Notes: generated by a model not told the origin, from the letters alone. 15,362 nucleotides of DNA from Deltaproteobacteria bacterium (GCA_020632665.1 JACKFC010000060.1:1-15362), one strand, 5' to 3'; positions 7,540 to 15,352 are shown, numbered from the stretch's first letter. Program-made: numbers and translations.

Positions 7540-8618
7540 TGACGGGAAAGATGCCAGAGCGGACCGGACGGACGCTGACGCTGCGCCGGCCCGACGACGC
7601 GCACCTGCACTTGCGCGACGGCGAGGCGCTGGCTGCGGTGGTGGGCGCGACGGCGGCGCAATTCGCCCGGGCGGTGGTGATGCCGAACCTGCGGCCGCCG
7701 GTGCGGACGGCGGCCGATGCGCAGGCCTACCGCGCGCGGATCGTGGCGGCGCTACCGGCGGCGGCGGCCTTCGAGCCGCTGATGACGCTCTACCTCACCG
7801 AGCAGACCGATCCGAACGCGATGGCGGCGGCGAAGGCGGCGGGGGTCTTCGGCTGCAAACTCTATCCCGCGGGGGCGACGACCAATTCGGACGCCGGCGT
7901 GCGCGAGATCGCGCGGGTCGACGAGGTCTTGGCGGCGATGGCGGAGGCCGGCTTGCCGCTGCTGATCCATGGCGAGGTGACCGACGAGGAGGTCGACGTC
8001 TTCGACCGGGAGGCCGTCTTCGTCGAGCGGACGCTGGCGCCCTTGGTCGCGCGCCACCCGCGGCTGCGCGTGGTGCTCGAGCACGTGACCTCGGCGACGG
8101 GGGTCGCGTTTGTCGCCTCGGCGCGCGAAGGCGTGGCCGCCACGCTGACGGCGCACCACCTGCTGATCGACCGCAACGCGATGTTGGTCGGGGGCATCCG
8201 GCCGCACCTCTACTGCCTGCCGATCCTCAAGACCCGGGCCGATCGCGAGGCGTTGCTGCAGGCCGCGACCTCGGGCTCGCCGCGCTTCATGCTCGGCACC
8301 GACAGCGCGCCGCACGAGGTCGGGCGGAAGGAGAGCGAGTGCGGCTGCGCCGGCAGCTATACCGCGCCGGTCGCGCTGCAGCTCTACGCCGAGGCTTTCG
8401 AGAGCGTGGGCCGGCTCGACCGGCTCGAAGCCTTCGCCAGCGCGCATTTCGCCGATTTCCACGGCCTGCCGCGCAACGAAGGCACGGTGACGCTGGTCGA
8501 GGAGGAGGTCGCCGTGCCCTCGGCGCTGCCCTTCGGCGACGGCGCGGACGGACCGCTGCGGGTGCGTCCGTTCCGGGCCGGCGAGTCGGTGCGGTGGCGG
8601 GTGAGCTACGGGGTGTAG
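7536..8618 (+). CDS. pyrC: Dihydroorotase, class II (PyrC)
   Basis: This enzyme closes N-carbamoyl-L-aspartate to L-dihydroorotate, the third step of pyrimidine synthesis, in the cytoplasm with a two-zinc site. The metal ligands are visible: H23 and H25 in DAHLHLRDG, Lys108 in GCKLYPAGATTNS (the carboxylated lysine), H145 in LLIHGE, H183 in LEHVT and Asp256 in LGTDSAPH. MPNLRPPV (49-56) is the substrate-binding block. At 360 residues it is close to the usual length of the E. coli-type enzyme (about 350). The start is ATG at 7536 or 7539, in ATGATGA overlapping the stop of the DUF3293 gene; the Met codon at 7551 is a third possibility. The 3' end overlaps the convergent lipoprotein gene by 13 bases, leaving no room for a terminator between them. 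No other pyrimidine gene is in the window. Confidence 0.96.
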   Translation: MMTGKMPERTGRTLTLRRPDDAHLHLRDGEALAAVVGATAAQFARAVVMPNLRPPVRTAADAQAYRARIVAALPAAAAFEPLMTLYLTEQTDPNAMAAAKAAGVFGCKLYPAGATTNSDAGVREIARVDEVLAAMAEAGLPLLIHGEVTDEEVDVFDREAVFVERTLAPLVARHPRLRVVLEHVTSATGVAFVASAREGVAATLTAHHLLIDRNAMLVGGIRPHLYCLPILKTRADREALLQAATSGSPRFMLGTDSAPHEVGRKESECGCAGSYTAPVALQLYAEAFESVGRLDRLEAFASAHFADFHGLPRNEGTVTLVEEEVAVPSALPFGDGADGPLRVRPFRAGESVRWRVSYGV

Positions 8619-10750
8619 ACCAAGCGCGAGAGGCGGGCGCCCTGGTTGCCTTCCCAGCCCTTGCCCCACTCGAGGACGTAGAGCACCCCGTCGGGGCCGA
8701 CGTCGATATCGATCGGCTGCACGACCTCGACCTTCGGCCAGACGCGGACGACGTCGACCGCTTTGCCGTCGGTGCCCTGGTGGATGCCGTAGAACTGGCT
8801 GCGGCTCCAATCCATGTAGATCGGCAGGCCCTCGAAGAAGGGCGGCACGCCGGCCGCGGCGCCACGGTGGATCAGCGCGAAGAGCGCGGTGCGCGCGCCG
8901 CCGGGGACGATGCCGGGGAAGGCGGGCTCTTCGTTGTAGGGGTACCAGACGGTGGCGGGGCGGCTCTCGGGCAGCTTCACGGACTTGGCGATATTCGGCG
9001 AGTCGTTGGTCGGGCCCTTGCAATCGAACTTGCCGCTGGCTTTGTCGGTCTCGAAGTCGACCTTGCCGTAGGCCTTGTTGTCGGCGATGCAGAAGGGCCA
9101 GCCGTAGGCGCCGGGGCCGTCGGCGAAGTTGATCTCGTCGTAGCCTTGCGGGCCCTTGTCGGCGTCGTCGACCTTGGCGTCGGGGCCGGTCTCGCACCAC
9201 CAGACCCGGCCGGTCTTGGCGTCGACCTTCATGCGGAAGGGGTTGCGCACGCCGATGGCGAAGATCTCGCCGCGGCCGCCCTTGCCCTCGGGGTAGAGGT
9301 TGTCTTTCGGGATCTCGACCGAGCCGTCGGCCTTGGCGACGACGCGCAAGATCTTGCCGCGCAGGTCGTCCGGGTTGCCGGCGCTGCGGCGGGCGTCGTA
9401 GCCGCTCTTGTCCTTGCGCCCGTCGATCGGCGCGTAGCCGGTGGACCAGGGGTTGGTGTTGTCGCCAGTGGAGAGGTAGAGGTTGCGGTTCGGGCCGAAC
9501 TCGACCGCGCCGGAGCTGTGGCAGCAGAGCGCGCGCTCGACCGGGATCTTCAGCGCGACCTTCTCGCTGGCGGCGTCGAGTTTGCCGCCCTCGAGGCGGA
9601 AGCTGGAGAGGCGGTTCTCGCTCGGGCTCTTGATCGAGTGGTAGAGCCAGATCTGCTGGTTGCTGGCGAAGTCGGGGTCGAGCGCGAGGCCGAGCAGGCC
9701 ATCTTCGTGCGCGGTCTCGACCGGCAACGTGCCGACATCCTCGAATTTGCTGGCGCCCTTCTTCAGCCGCAGCAGCTTGCCCTTGCGCTGGACGACGTAG
9801 GCGTCGCCGTTGCTGGCGATCTCGAGCTCCATCGGCGCGTCGAGGCCCTCGGCCACCGTCTCACGCTTCCACTTGCTGTCGATGGTCGCGCCACAATCAC
9901 CGCCGAGCCGGCCCGACGCCCAGTCGATGCCACCGGCGACGTGGCCGAGGAATTCGGCCTCGCTCCAGGCCGCGGCGCTGTGGCCACCGGCGGTGTAGAA
10001 GCTGCGGCCCTTGCTCACCGGCAGGCACCAGGCGTGCGGGTGGTCGTGGCCCATGGCGCCGTCCTTCACCTTGACCAGGACGTGGACCTTGCCGGTCGGC
10101 GACTCCTTGAAGTTGTACCACTCCTCCTTGCGCGACCAGAGCGCCGGCAGGTCCTTGGTCGAGGGGTGGGCGTGGTCGAGCACCACGGCCTTGCCGTCGG
10201 TATCGGCCGAGGTGTGGTCCTTGAAGCGGGCGCCGACCAACGTGCCGAAGAAATCCCAATCGTGCTCGGTATCGGTGGCCGAGTGGATGCCGACGAAGCC
10301 GCCGCCGGCCTCGACGTAGGCCTTCAGCGCGTCCTGCTGCCCGGCGTCGAGGACGTCACCGGTCGTCATCAGGAAGACGACGGCGTCGTAGCCGGCGAGT
10401 CCGTCGCTGCTGAAGGTGGCGGCGTCCTCGGTGGCGGTGATGGTCCAATCGTGCGCCTTCGCCTGGCCTTCGAGCGCGGCTTTGGCGGCGTCGATCGAGT
10501 CGTGGCGGAAGCCAGCCGTCTTGCTGAAGACCAGGAGCTTGACGGCGTCCTTGCGCGGTCCGGCGTCGACGGTGCCACCGCTGGTATCGCTGCCGGTGCT
10601 GGTATCGGTCGAGCCGGTATCCGCGCTGGCGGTGTCGGCGCTGCCGGTGTCGGATTTCGCTTCGTCCTTGCTGCAGCCGGCGGCGGCGACGAGGAGCGCG
10701 GCGAGGGCGACGGGCAAAAGGCGAGTGAGGGTGCGAGAGGCGATGCGCAT
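8606..10750 (-). CDS. Lipoprotein with ThuA-like domain fused to a glucose/sorbosone dehydrogenase-like propeller
   Basis: A 714-residue protein. Residues 1-26 are a lipoprotein signal (MRIASRTLTR, hydrophobic stretch, lipobox AAGC with Cys26). Residues 30-64 form a Thr/Asp/Ser/Gly-rich spacer. The ThuA-like domain (about 70-280) starts KLLVFSKTAGFRHDSI and includes GGGFVGIHSATD and GRSFYTAGGH, as in ThuA/glutamine-amidotransferase-like proteins. The propeller (about 295-712) shows DGLLGLALDPDF, SSGAVEFGPNRNLYLSTGDN, DDLRGKILRV, IGVRNPFRM and PIDIDVGPDGVLYVLEWG, typical of the glucose/sorbosone dehydrogenase family. The same pairing is known in planctomycete and Bacteroidota secreted proteins; it suggests oxidation or binding of sugars at the cell surface, but substrate and cofactor (PQQ or none) are not shown. 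The start at 10750 has AGGAG in front and gives a clean signal peptide; an in-frame ATG at 10780 adds ten residues. It is divergent from the ABC permease gene across 76 bases. Confidence 0.9.
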   Translation of the reverse strand: MRIASRTLTRLLPVALAALLVAAAGCSKDEAKSDTGSADTASADTGSTDTSTGSDTSGGTVDAGPRKDAVKLLVFSKTAGFRHDSIDAAKAALEGQAKAHDWTITATEDAATFSSDGLAGYDAVVFLMTTGDVLDAGQQDALKAYVEAGGGFVGIHSATDTEHDWDFFGTLVGARFKDHTSADTDGKAVVLDHAHPSTKDLPALWSRKEEWYNFKESPTGKVHVLVKVKDGAMGHDHPHAWCLPVSKGRSFYTAGGHSAAAWSEAEFLGHVAGGIDWASGRLGGDCGATIDSKWKRETVAEGLDAPMELEIASNGDAYVVQRKGKLLRLKKGASKFEDVGTLPVETAHEDGLLGLALDPDFASNQQIWLYHSIKSPSENRLSSFRLEGGKLDAASEKVALKIPVERALCCHSSGAVEFGPNRNLYLSTGDNTNPWSTGYAPIDGRKDKSGYDARRSAGNPDDLRGKILRVVAKADGSVEIPKDNLYPEGKGGRGEIFAIGVRNPFRMKVDAKTGRVWWCETGPDAKVDDADKGPQGYDEINFADGPGAYGWPFCIADNKAYGKVDFETDKASGKFDCKGPTNDSPNIAKSVKLPESRPATVWYPYNEEPAFPGIVPGGARTALFALIHRGAAAGVPPFFEGLPIYMDWSRSQFYGIHQGTDGKAVDVVRVWPKVEVVQPIDIDVGPDGVLYVLEWGKGWEGNQGARLSRLVYTP
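10580..10654 (-). repeat. Degenerate 15-base repeats encoding the Asp-Thr-rich linker
   Basis: The core GGTRTC occurs at 10583, 10601, 10616, 10631 and 10646; the last four are spaced exactly 15 bases apart. On the minus strand each core reads as Asp-Thr in a five-residue period (x-D-T-x-S). The copies have diverged, so recent slippage is unlikely. The product is the flexible spacer between the lipid anchor and the ThuA-like domain. Confidence 0.6.
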
Positions 10751-10757
10751 CGATGGA

Positions 10758-10762
10758 CTCCT
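10758..10762 (-). promoter_or_regulatory. Ribosome binding site of the ThuA-propeller lipoprotein gene
   Basis: On the minus strand this reads AGGAG, seven bases before the ATG at 10750. It supports that start over the upstream ATG at 10780. The rest of the 76-base divergent gap (10751-10826) must hold the promoters of both genes, but I see no convincing -35/-10 pair; the only palindrome is GTCGCGAC at 10791-10798. Confidence 0.6.
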
Positions 10763-10826
10763 GGTTGGAACCGAAAACATCGCACGCGCGGTCGCGACGG
10801 TCTAGGCTGGGCGGCAGGGGGACGCG

Positions 10827-12041
10827 ATGCAGCTCACATCGATGGCGTGGCGCAACGTCTGGCGCAACAAGCGACGGAGCTGGGTCACCATCATCGCGAT
10901 GGCGCTGGGCCTGTGGGTGATGATCGGCTACGCCGGCCTGGTCCGCGGCTACCTGCGGCAGATGGAGCGGCAGATCTTGGACGTCGAGGTCGGCGACGTG
11001 CAGGTCCACGCCCCCGGCTTCCGCGACGATCCGAGCCTGTACCGACGCATCGACGACGCGGCCGCGATCGGCGAGCGCCTCGGAGCGGCCGGCTTCCGCG
11101 CCAGCGCACGCCTGCTCGGCGCTGGCCTCGCTGCGGCCGAAGACAACAGCAGCGGCGCGCAGCTGATCGGCGTCGACGTGGCGAAGGACGCGCAGGTCTC
11201 GGCCGTGCACGACGCGGTCGACAAGGGCGCCTGGCTGGACCCGAAGGAGCCCGCGGGCGTGGTCGTCGGCCGCTACCTGGCGCGCACCCTGGAGCTCGCG
11301 CCGGGTGACGAGCTGGTGCTGCTCTCGCAGGCGAGCGACGGCTCGATGGCGAACGACCTCTACCGGGTCCGCGGCATCCTCGGCCCGGTCGGCGGCGGCG
11401 TGGACCGCGGCGGCGTCTTCCTGACCGAGGCCGCCTTCCGCGAGCTGATGGGGGTGCCGAGCGGCGCGCACCGGATCATCGTCCGCGCACCGGAGGGCAT
11501 GACGCTGCCGGCGGCGAAGGCCGGGGTGGTGGCGGCGGCGGGGCAAGCCGAGGTGATGACCTGGCGCGAGCTGCTGCCCGTGCTGGCGCAGATGTTCGAC
11601 GCGGTGATGGGCGCGATGACGATGGGCTTCTTGGTCGTCTTCGTCGCGGTCGGGATCGTGCTGCTGAATACGATGCTGATGGCCGTCTTCGAGCGGATCC
11701 GCGAGTTCGGCGTGCTCAAGGCGATCGGCTTCGGCCCCGGCGCGGTGCTCGGCCTGGTGCTGCTCGAGAGCGCGGTGCAGACCGCCCTCGGCGTCGGCAT
11801 CGGCGCGGGCCTCTCGCTGCCGACCGTCTGGTATCTGCAGCGCTACGGCCTGCAGATGGGGCCCGACGAAGGGATCACCATCGCCGGCGTGACGACCTCG
11901 CGGACCTGGTACGCCGCGCCGAACGCCGAGACCTGGCTGCTGCCGATCGCCGTGCTGCTCTTCGTGGTCGGCGCGGCGGTGATCTATCCGGCGGTGAAGG
12001 CCGCGCTGATCCGCCCGATCGAAGCGATCCGGCACCGCTGA
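10827..12041 (+). CDS. ABC transporter permease, FtsX/MacB (LolC/E-like), first of two
   Basis: A 404-residue inner-membrane permease. The N-terminus SMAWRNVWRNKRRSW leads into the first membrane helix (about 18-38). A large periplasmic MacB-type domain follows (about 45-255), then three C-terminal helices: about 263-287, 303-333 and 369-392. ERIREFGVLKAIGF (289-302) is the coupling segment typical of FtsX-domain permeases, and the chain ends in the family-like PIEAIR. Proteins of this type move lipoproteins, peptides or drugs from the inner membrane outward using a separate ATPase (mechanotransmission) rather than a channel. The ATG at 10827 has CAGGGGGA before it; the ATG at 10842 is an alternative. 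A second, different permease follows after 28 bases, so the complex is probably a heterodimer as in LolCDE. The substrate cannot be told. Confidence 0.88.
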   Translation: MQLTSMAWRNVWRNKRRSWVTIIAMALGLWVMIGYAGLVRGYLRQMERQILDVEVGDVQVHAPGFRDDPSLYRRIDDAAAIGERLGAAGFRASARLLGAGLAAAEDNSSGAQLIGVDVAKDAQVSAVHDAVDKGAWLDPKEPAGVVVGRYLARTLELAPGDELVLLSQASDGSMANDLYRVRGILGPVGGGVDRGGVFLTEAAFRELMGVPSGAHRIIVRAPEGMTLPAAKAGVVAAAGQAEVMTWRELLPVLAQMFDAVMGAMTMGFLVVFVAVGIVLLNTMLMAVFERIREFGVLKAIGFGPGAVLGLVLLESAVQTALGVGIGAGLSLPTVWYLQRYGLQMGPDEGITIAGVTTSRTWYAAPNAETWLLPIAVLLFVVGAAVIYPAVKAALIRPIEAIRHR

Positions 12042-12069
12042 CGATGAGAGAGCGAACGGGAGCGATGGC

Positions 12070-13317
12070 ATGAACACCGGCACCCTCGCGGCGATGGCCT
12101 GGCGCAATATCTGGCGCAACCGACGGCGGACGCTGGTCACGCTGGCGTCGATCGTGTTCGGCACCTTCCTGGCCGTCTTCCTGACCGGCATGGGCGACGC
12201 GACCTACGGCAAGATGATCGACACCGCCGCCAAGATGGGCAACGGGCACGTCACCGTGCAGCACCGGCTGCAGACCGAGGCGCCGGCGCCGAAGCGCTTC
12301 GTCTCGGGCGCCAAGGGCCTCGCCGCGCAGGTGGTGCAGACCCCCGGTGTGCGCGGCGCGGCGGCCCGGATCATGGCGACGGCGATGGTGGCGGCCGGCG
12401 GCGAGAGCCGTGGCGCGGCGCTGATCGGCATCGACGTCGGCAGCGAGAGCAAGGAGTCGTTGGCGGCGCTCGGCGGCGTCGCGGAGGGGGCGCTCTTCGC
12501 CGCGGACGACAAGCACGGCGCGTTGCTCGGCGCCGACCTCGCCCGCCACCTCGGGGTCGAGCTCGGCAGCAAGGTCGTCTTCACCCTGACCGACCGCAAC
12601 GGCGAGATCGTCACCGCGTTGCTGCGGGTCCGCGGCCTGTTGCAGACCGGCTCGCCCGACGCCGACAGCGGCCTGGTCATCGCGCCGCTGCAGACCTTGC
12701 AGAAGGCGCTCGGCTACGGTCCGGAAGACGCGACGCTGGTCGCGGTCCTGGTCGAAGATCAGCGGCAGACGGCGTCGGTGGCGCGGGCCCTGCAGCCGCT
12801 GCAATCCGGCGACCGCGTGGTGCGCACCTGGCACGAGACGATGCCCGAGCTCTCGGGCTTCATCGATATGAAGCTCTCCGGCGCGGCGTTCATGCAGGGC
12901 CTGGTGCTGCTGTTGGTGGCGGCGGGCATCTTCAACGCGCTGCTGGTGAGCGTCATGGAGCGGATGCGGGAATTCGGCATCCTCTCGGCGATTGGCTGGG
13001 GCCGCGGCCTGCTCTTCGGCTTGGTGATGCTCGAGAGCCTGTGGATCGGCCTGTGCGGGCTGCTGGCGACGGTGCTGGTCGCGGCGTGGCCGTATTGGAA
13101 GCTCTCGACCGAGGGCTTCACCCTGCCGGTGGTCGACAGCAGCCAGCAGACGCAGGTCGCCAACGTGATGATGGACCCGACCTTCTACGTGCGGATCCAC
13201 CCGGAAAACCTGGCGCTGATCGTCGTCGCGGTGCTGACCGCCACCCTGCTCTCGGGGCTGCTGCCGGCGTGGATCGCCGGTCGCGTCAACCCGACCACCG
13301 CCATCAAGCTCGTCTGA
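12070..13317 (+). CDS. ABC transporter permease, FtsX/MacB (LolC/E-like), second of two
   Basis: A 415-residue paralogue of the preceding gene. It has the same start pattern (MAWRNIWRNRRRTLVT, from residue 9), a first helix at about 21-40, a periplasmic domain at about 45-270, and C-terminal helices at about 274-296, 310-338 and 379-402. ERMREFGILSAIGWG is the coupling segment. The two permeases share architecture but differ through most of the periplasmic part, as expected for a heterodimer, not a recent duplication. GGGAGCG lies just before the start at 12070; the ATG at 12094 would remove eight residues and is possible. The ATPase gene begins 8 bases after its stop, with its ribosome binding site over this gene's stop codon, so the three genes form one operon. 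Confidence 0.88.
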   Translation: MNTGTLAAMAWRNIWRNRRRTLVTLASIVFGTFLAVFLTGMGDATYGKMIDTAAKMGNGHVTVQHRLQTEAPAPKRFVSGAKGLAAQVVQTPGVRGAAARIMATAMVAAGGESRGAALIGIDVGSESKESLAALGGVAEGALFAADDKHGALLGADLARHLGVELGSKVVFTLTDRNGEIVTALLRVRGLLQTGSPDADSGLVIAPLQTLQKALGYGPEDATLVAVLVEDQRQTASVARALQPLQSGDRVVRTWHETMPELSGFIDMKLSGAAFMQGLVLLLVAAGIFNALLVSVMERMREFGILSAIGWGRGLLFGLVMLESLWIGLCGLLATVLVAAWPYWKLSTEGFTLPVVDSSQQTQVANVMMDPTFYVRIHPENLALIVVAVLTATLLSGLLPAWIAGRVNPTTAIKLV

Positions 13318-13325
13318 GGTCCCGC

Positions 13326-14015
13326 ATGAATCAGCCCATCGCCGAGCTCCGTGACGTCCACAAGACCTACCGCCAGGGTGCGGTCGAGGTGCACGCCCTG
13401 CGCGGCCTCTCGCTGGCCATCGAGCCGGGCGAGTTCGTCGCGATCTCCGGCCCCTCGGGCTCGGGCAAATCGACCGCGCTGAACCTGCTCGGCGGCCTGG
13501 ACGCGCCGACCTCGGGGCGGGTCCTGGTCGAGGGGCAGGACCTGGGCCAGATCGGCCGCCGGCGGCTGGCGGCGCTGCGGCGGGACCGGATCGGCTTCGT
13601 CTTTCAGGCCTACAACCTGGTGCCGGTGCTGACGGCAGCCGAAAACGCCGAGATGGTGCTCGCGCTGCAAGGCGTCGGCGCGGCGGAGCGGCGGGAACGG
13701 GTCGCCCGGCTGCTGGCCGAGGTCGGCCTCGCGGGTATGGAAGATCGCCGCCCGGACGAGCTCAGCGGAGGGCAGCAGCAGCGCGTCGCGATCGCCCGCG
13801 CCATCGCCGCCGAGCCCGCGGTCGTGCTCGCCGACGAGCCCACCGCCAACGTCGACTCCGAGACCGCCGCGATGCTGCTCGACCTGATGGGTCGGCTCAA
13901 CGCCGAGCGCGGCGTGACCTTCGTCTTCTCGACCCACGACCCGCGGGTGATGGAGCGCGCGCGACGCCTGGTGCGCCTGGTCGACGGCGCCGTGGAGTCC
14001 GACGTCCGGCGCTGA
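13326..14015 (+). CDS. ABC transporter ATPase, LolD/MacB type
   Basis: A 229-residue nucleotide-binding subunit of the usual length for the LolD/MacB group. Motifs in order: Walker A GPSGSGKST (42-50), Q-loop Gln94 in FVFQAYNLVP (the F-Q-x-x-N-L-x-P pattern of exporter ATPases of this group), signature LSGGQ (146-150), Walker B VVLADEPT (166-173, Glu171 catalytic), D-loop NVDS (175-178) and His204 in FSTHD. All catalytic residues are present. It should power the two permeases just upstream as an inner-membrane exporter complex. GAGGT (13316-13320), lying on the stop codon of the second permease, is the ribosome binding site for the ATG at 13326. Confidence 0.94.
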   Translation: MNQPIAELRDVHKTYRQGAVEVHALRGLSLAIEPGEFVAISGPSGSGKSTALNLLGGLDAPTSGRVLVEGQDLGQIGRRRLAALRRDRIGFVFQAYNLVPVLTAAENAEMVLALQGVGAAERRERVARLLAEVGLAGMEDRRPDELSGGQQQRVAIARAIAAEPAVVLADEPTANVDSETAAMLLDLMGRLNAERGVTFVFSTHDPRVMERARRLVRLVDGAVESDVRR

Positions 14016-14021
14016 CGCTGC

Positions 14022-14064
14022 GTCGAATCGACCCACGCCGCGTCACACCTCGGGTCGAATCGAC
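14022..14064. promoter_or_regulatory. Twin palindromes, candidate operators upstream of the efflux adaptor gene
   Basis: GTCGAATCGAC occurs at 14022-14032 and again at 14054-14064. Each copy is a perfect 5+1+5 palindrome (GTCGA-A-TCGAC), and the two start 32 bases apart, about three DNA turns, so bound dimers would lie on the same face. The second copy overlaps one arm of a larger hairpin, GCCGCGTC (14037-14044) with GACGCGGC (14062-14069). The sites fall in the 195-base gap between the ABC operon and the adaptor gene, where a TetR- or MarR-type regulator of efflux would be expected. Without a T-run the hairpin is a poor terminator. The remaining gap to 14200 shows no clear gene or promoter. 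Confidence 0.5.
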
Positions 14065-14200
14065 GCGGCCGTGCAGTCGCCCGATCGCGACCGCGGACGG
14101 CACAATTTCGCATCGATCTCCGGCTCGTACCGTGTCGGCGCGAGAGGCTGGCACGCGGATTGCGTTGGATCTCCGTGTGCGCCGCCCCCCGCGGCGCGTT

Positions 14201-14205
14201 GGAGG
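14201..14205 (+). promoter_or_regulatory. Ribosome binding site of the efflux adaptor gene
   Basis: GGAGG, five bases before the ATG at 14211. It decides for this start over an in-frame GTG/ATG-like extension from 14160, which would put 17 residues in front of the lipoprotein signal and spoil it. Confidence 0.75.
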
Positions 14206-14210
14206 ACACC

Positions 14211-15305
14211 ATGACGAGCAAGGCCCGTACGGCTGCGAGCATCTGCGCGCTGCTGACGCTCGCCGCCACGCTCTCGGGCTGCGAGCACGAGGCCCACGCG
14301 CAACACGAGAAGGGCAAGCTGCTCGTCTCGCAGCCGATCCGTCGCGATACCGAGCTGACCGACGGCTACGTCGCGCGGATCCGCGCGGTGCAGCACATCG
14401 AGCTGCGCGCGCTCGAACGCGGCTACCTCGAAGGCATCTTCGTCGACGAAGGGCAGGTGATCGAGAAGGGCGCGCGGATGTTCCAGCTGATGCCGATGCT
14501 GGTGCAGGCCGAGGTCGCCAAGGCGCGCGCCGAGACCGAGCGGGCGAAGATCGAGTACCAGAACACCAAGCGCCTCGCGGCGCAGAACGTGGTCTCGACC
14601 AACGAGTTGGCGCTGGCCAAGGCCAACTACACCAAGGCCAACGCCGAGCTGGCGCTGGCGACGGCGCACCGCGGGCTGACCGAGATCCACGCCCCCTTCC
14701 GCGGCATCATGGGCCGCTTCGGCGCGCAGCTGGGCAGCCTCATCGACGAAGGCGATCTGCTCACCACGCTGGCCGATACCAGCGCGGTCTGGGCCTATTT
14801 CAACGTCTCGGAGGCCGAGTACCTGCGGATGCAAGCGCAAGGCGACAAGGCCAAGCCGGCGGTCCGGCTGCGGATGGCCAACGGCGAGGTCTTCTCGCAG
14901 CCAGGCCAGGTCGAGACCATCGTCGCCGACTTCGACCACGAGACCGGCACCATCGCCTACCGCGCCCGCTTCGCGAACCCGGACCTGCTGCTCCGCCACG
15001 GTGAGACCGGCACGGTCCTGCTCTCGCGCACCATCGCCAACGCCCTGTTGGTGCCGCAGCGGGCGACCTTCGACATCCTCGACCGCAAATACGTCTACGT
15101 CGTCGACGCGGCCAATGTCGTCCACGCCCGACAGATCACCGTCGCCGCCGAGCTGCCGCACGTCTTCGTCGTCTCGGCCGGCCTCGAGACTACGGACCGG
15201 ATCGTGATCGAGGGCCTGCGCAAGGTCCGCGACGGCGAGACGATCGAGGCCGAGGTCAAGCCGTCGGCCGAGATCTTCGCCGAGCTCGAGATCCCCGCCG
15301 GCTAG
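14211..15305 (+). CDS. Efflux periplasmic adaptor lipoprotein (AcrA/MexA, membrane fusion protein family)
   Basis: A 364-residue adaptor. The signal is MTSKARTAAS plus a hydrophobic stretch, with lipobox LSGC (Cys24). The first half of the lipoyl-like domain is at about 62-98 (ELRALERGYLEGIFVDEGQVIEKG), a short coiled-coil hairpin rich in Ala, Glu and Lys at about 99-153, and the second lipoyl half at about 157-190 (IHAPFRGIMGRFGAQLGSLIDEGDLL). The beta-barrel is about 193-275 (VWAYFNVSEAEY to GETGTVLL), and VPQRATF (281-287) opens the membrane-proximal domain. Such adaptors join an inner-membrane pump, usually RND, to an outer-membrane channel. The pump gene is not in the window but a gene probably begins right after it. 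The adaptor could instead serve the ABC exporter upstream, but the 195-base gap and the adaptor's similarity to RND partners make that less likely. Confidence 0.9.
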   Translation: MTSKARTAASICALLTLAATLSGCEHEAHAQHEKGKLLVSQPIRRDTELTDGYVARIRAVQHIELRALERGYLEGIFVDEGQVIEKGARMFQLMPMLVQAEVAKARAETERAKIEYQNTKRLAAQNVVSTNELALAKANYTKANAELALATAHRGLTEIHAPFRGIMGRFGAQLGSLIDEGDLLTTLADTSAVWAYFNVSEAEYLRMQAQGDKAKPAVRLRMANGEVFSQPGQVETIVADFDHETGTIAYRARFANPDLLLRHGETGTVLLSRTIANALLVPQRATFDILDRKYVYVVDAANVVHARQITVAAELPHVFVVSAGLETTDRIVIEGLRKVRDGETIEAEVKPSAEIFAELEIPAG

Positions 15306-15313
15306 AGACGCGA

Positions 15314-15342
15314 TCAAAAAGTCGCCCGGGGCGACTTTTTGA
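15314..15342 (+). terminator. Intrinsic terminator after the adaptor gene
   Basis: A 13-base perfect inverted repeat (TCAAAAAGTCGCC at 15314-15326 and its complement at 15330-15342) encloses the 3-base loop CGG. The GC stem is followed by TTTTT, and by symmetry it would also work on the opposite strand. It begins 8 bases after the adaptor stop codon and is the only clear factor-independent terminator in the window. Confidence 0.85.
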
Positions 15343-15352
15343 CGCGGCTCGT

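Noticed and set aside
7358..11308. A 1316-codon open frame on the + strand crossing pyrC, the lipoprotein gene and the first permease
   Set aside because: It covers three well-supported genes in other frames or strands, and its product is an Ala/Arg/Gly/Val-rich string with no domain. Long chance frames are expected in DNA with this GC-biased codon use.
10356..12191. A 611-codon antisense open frame across the divergent gap and first permease
   Set aside because: It runs through two real genes and the promoter gap; its His/Arg-rich product is typical of the reverse frame of GC-rich genes.
14037..14069. GCCGCGTC/GACGCGGC hairpin as a terminator for the ABC operon
   Set aside because: It has an 8-base stem with a 17-base loop and no T-run; its right arm overlaps one of the twin palindromes, so an operator reading fits better.
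14043..15317. A 424-codon antisense open frame opposite the efflux adaptor, overlapping the twin palindromes
   Set aside because: The plus-strand adaptor has a signal peptide, lipobox and clear domains; the antisense product is low-complexity and has no good ribosome binding site.
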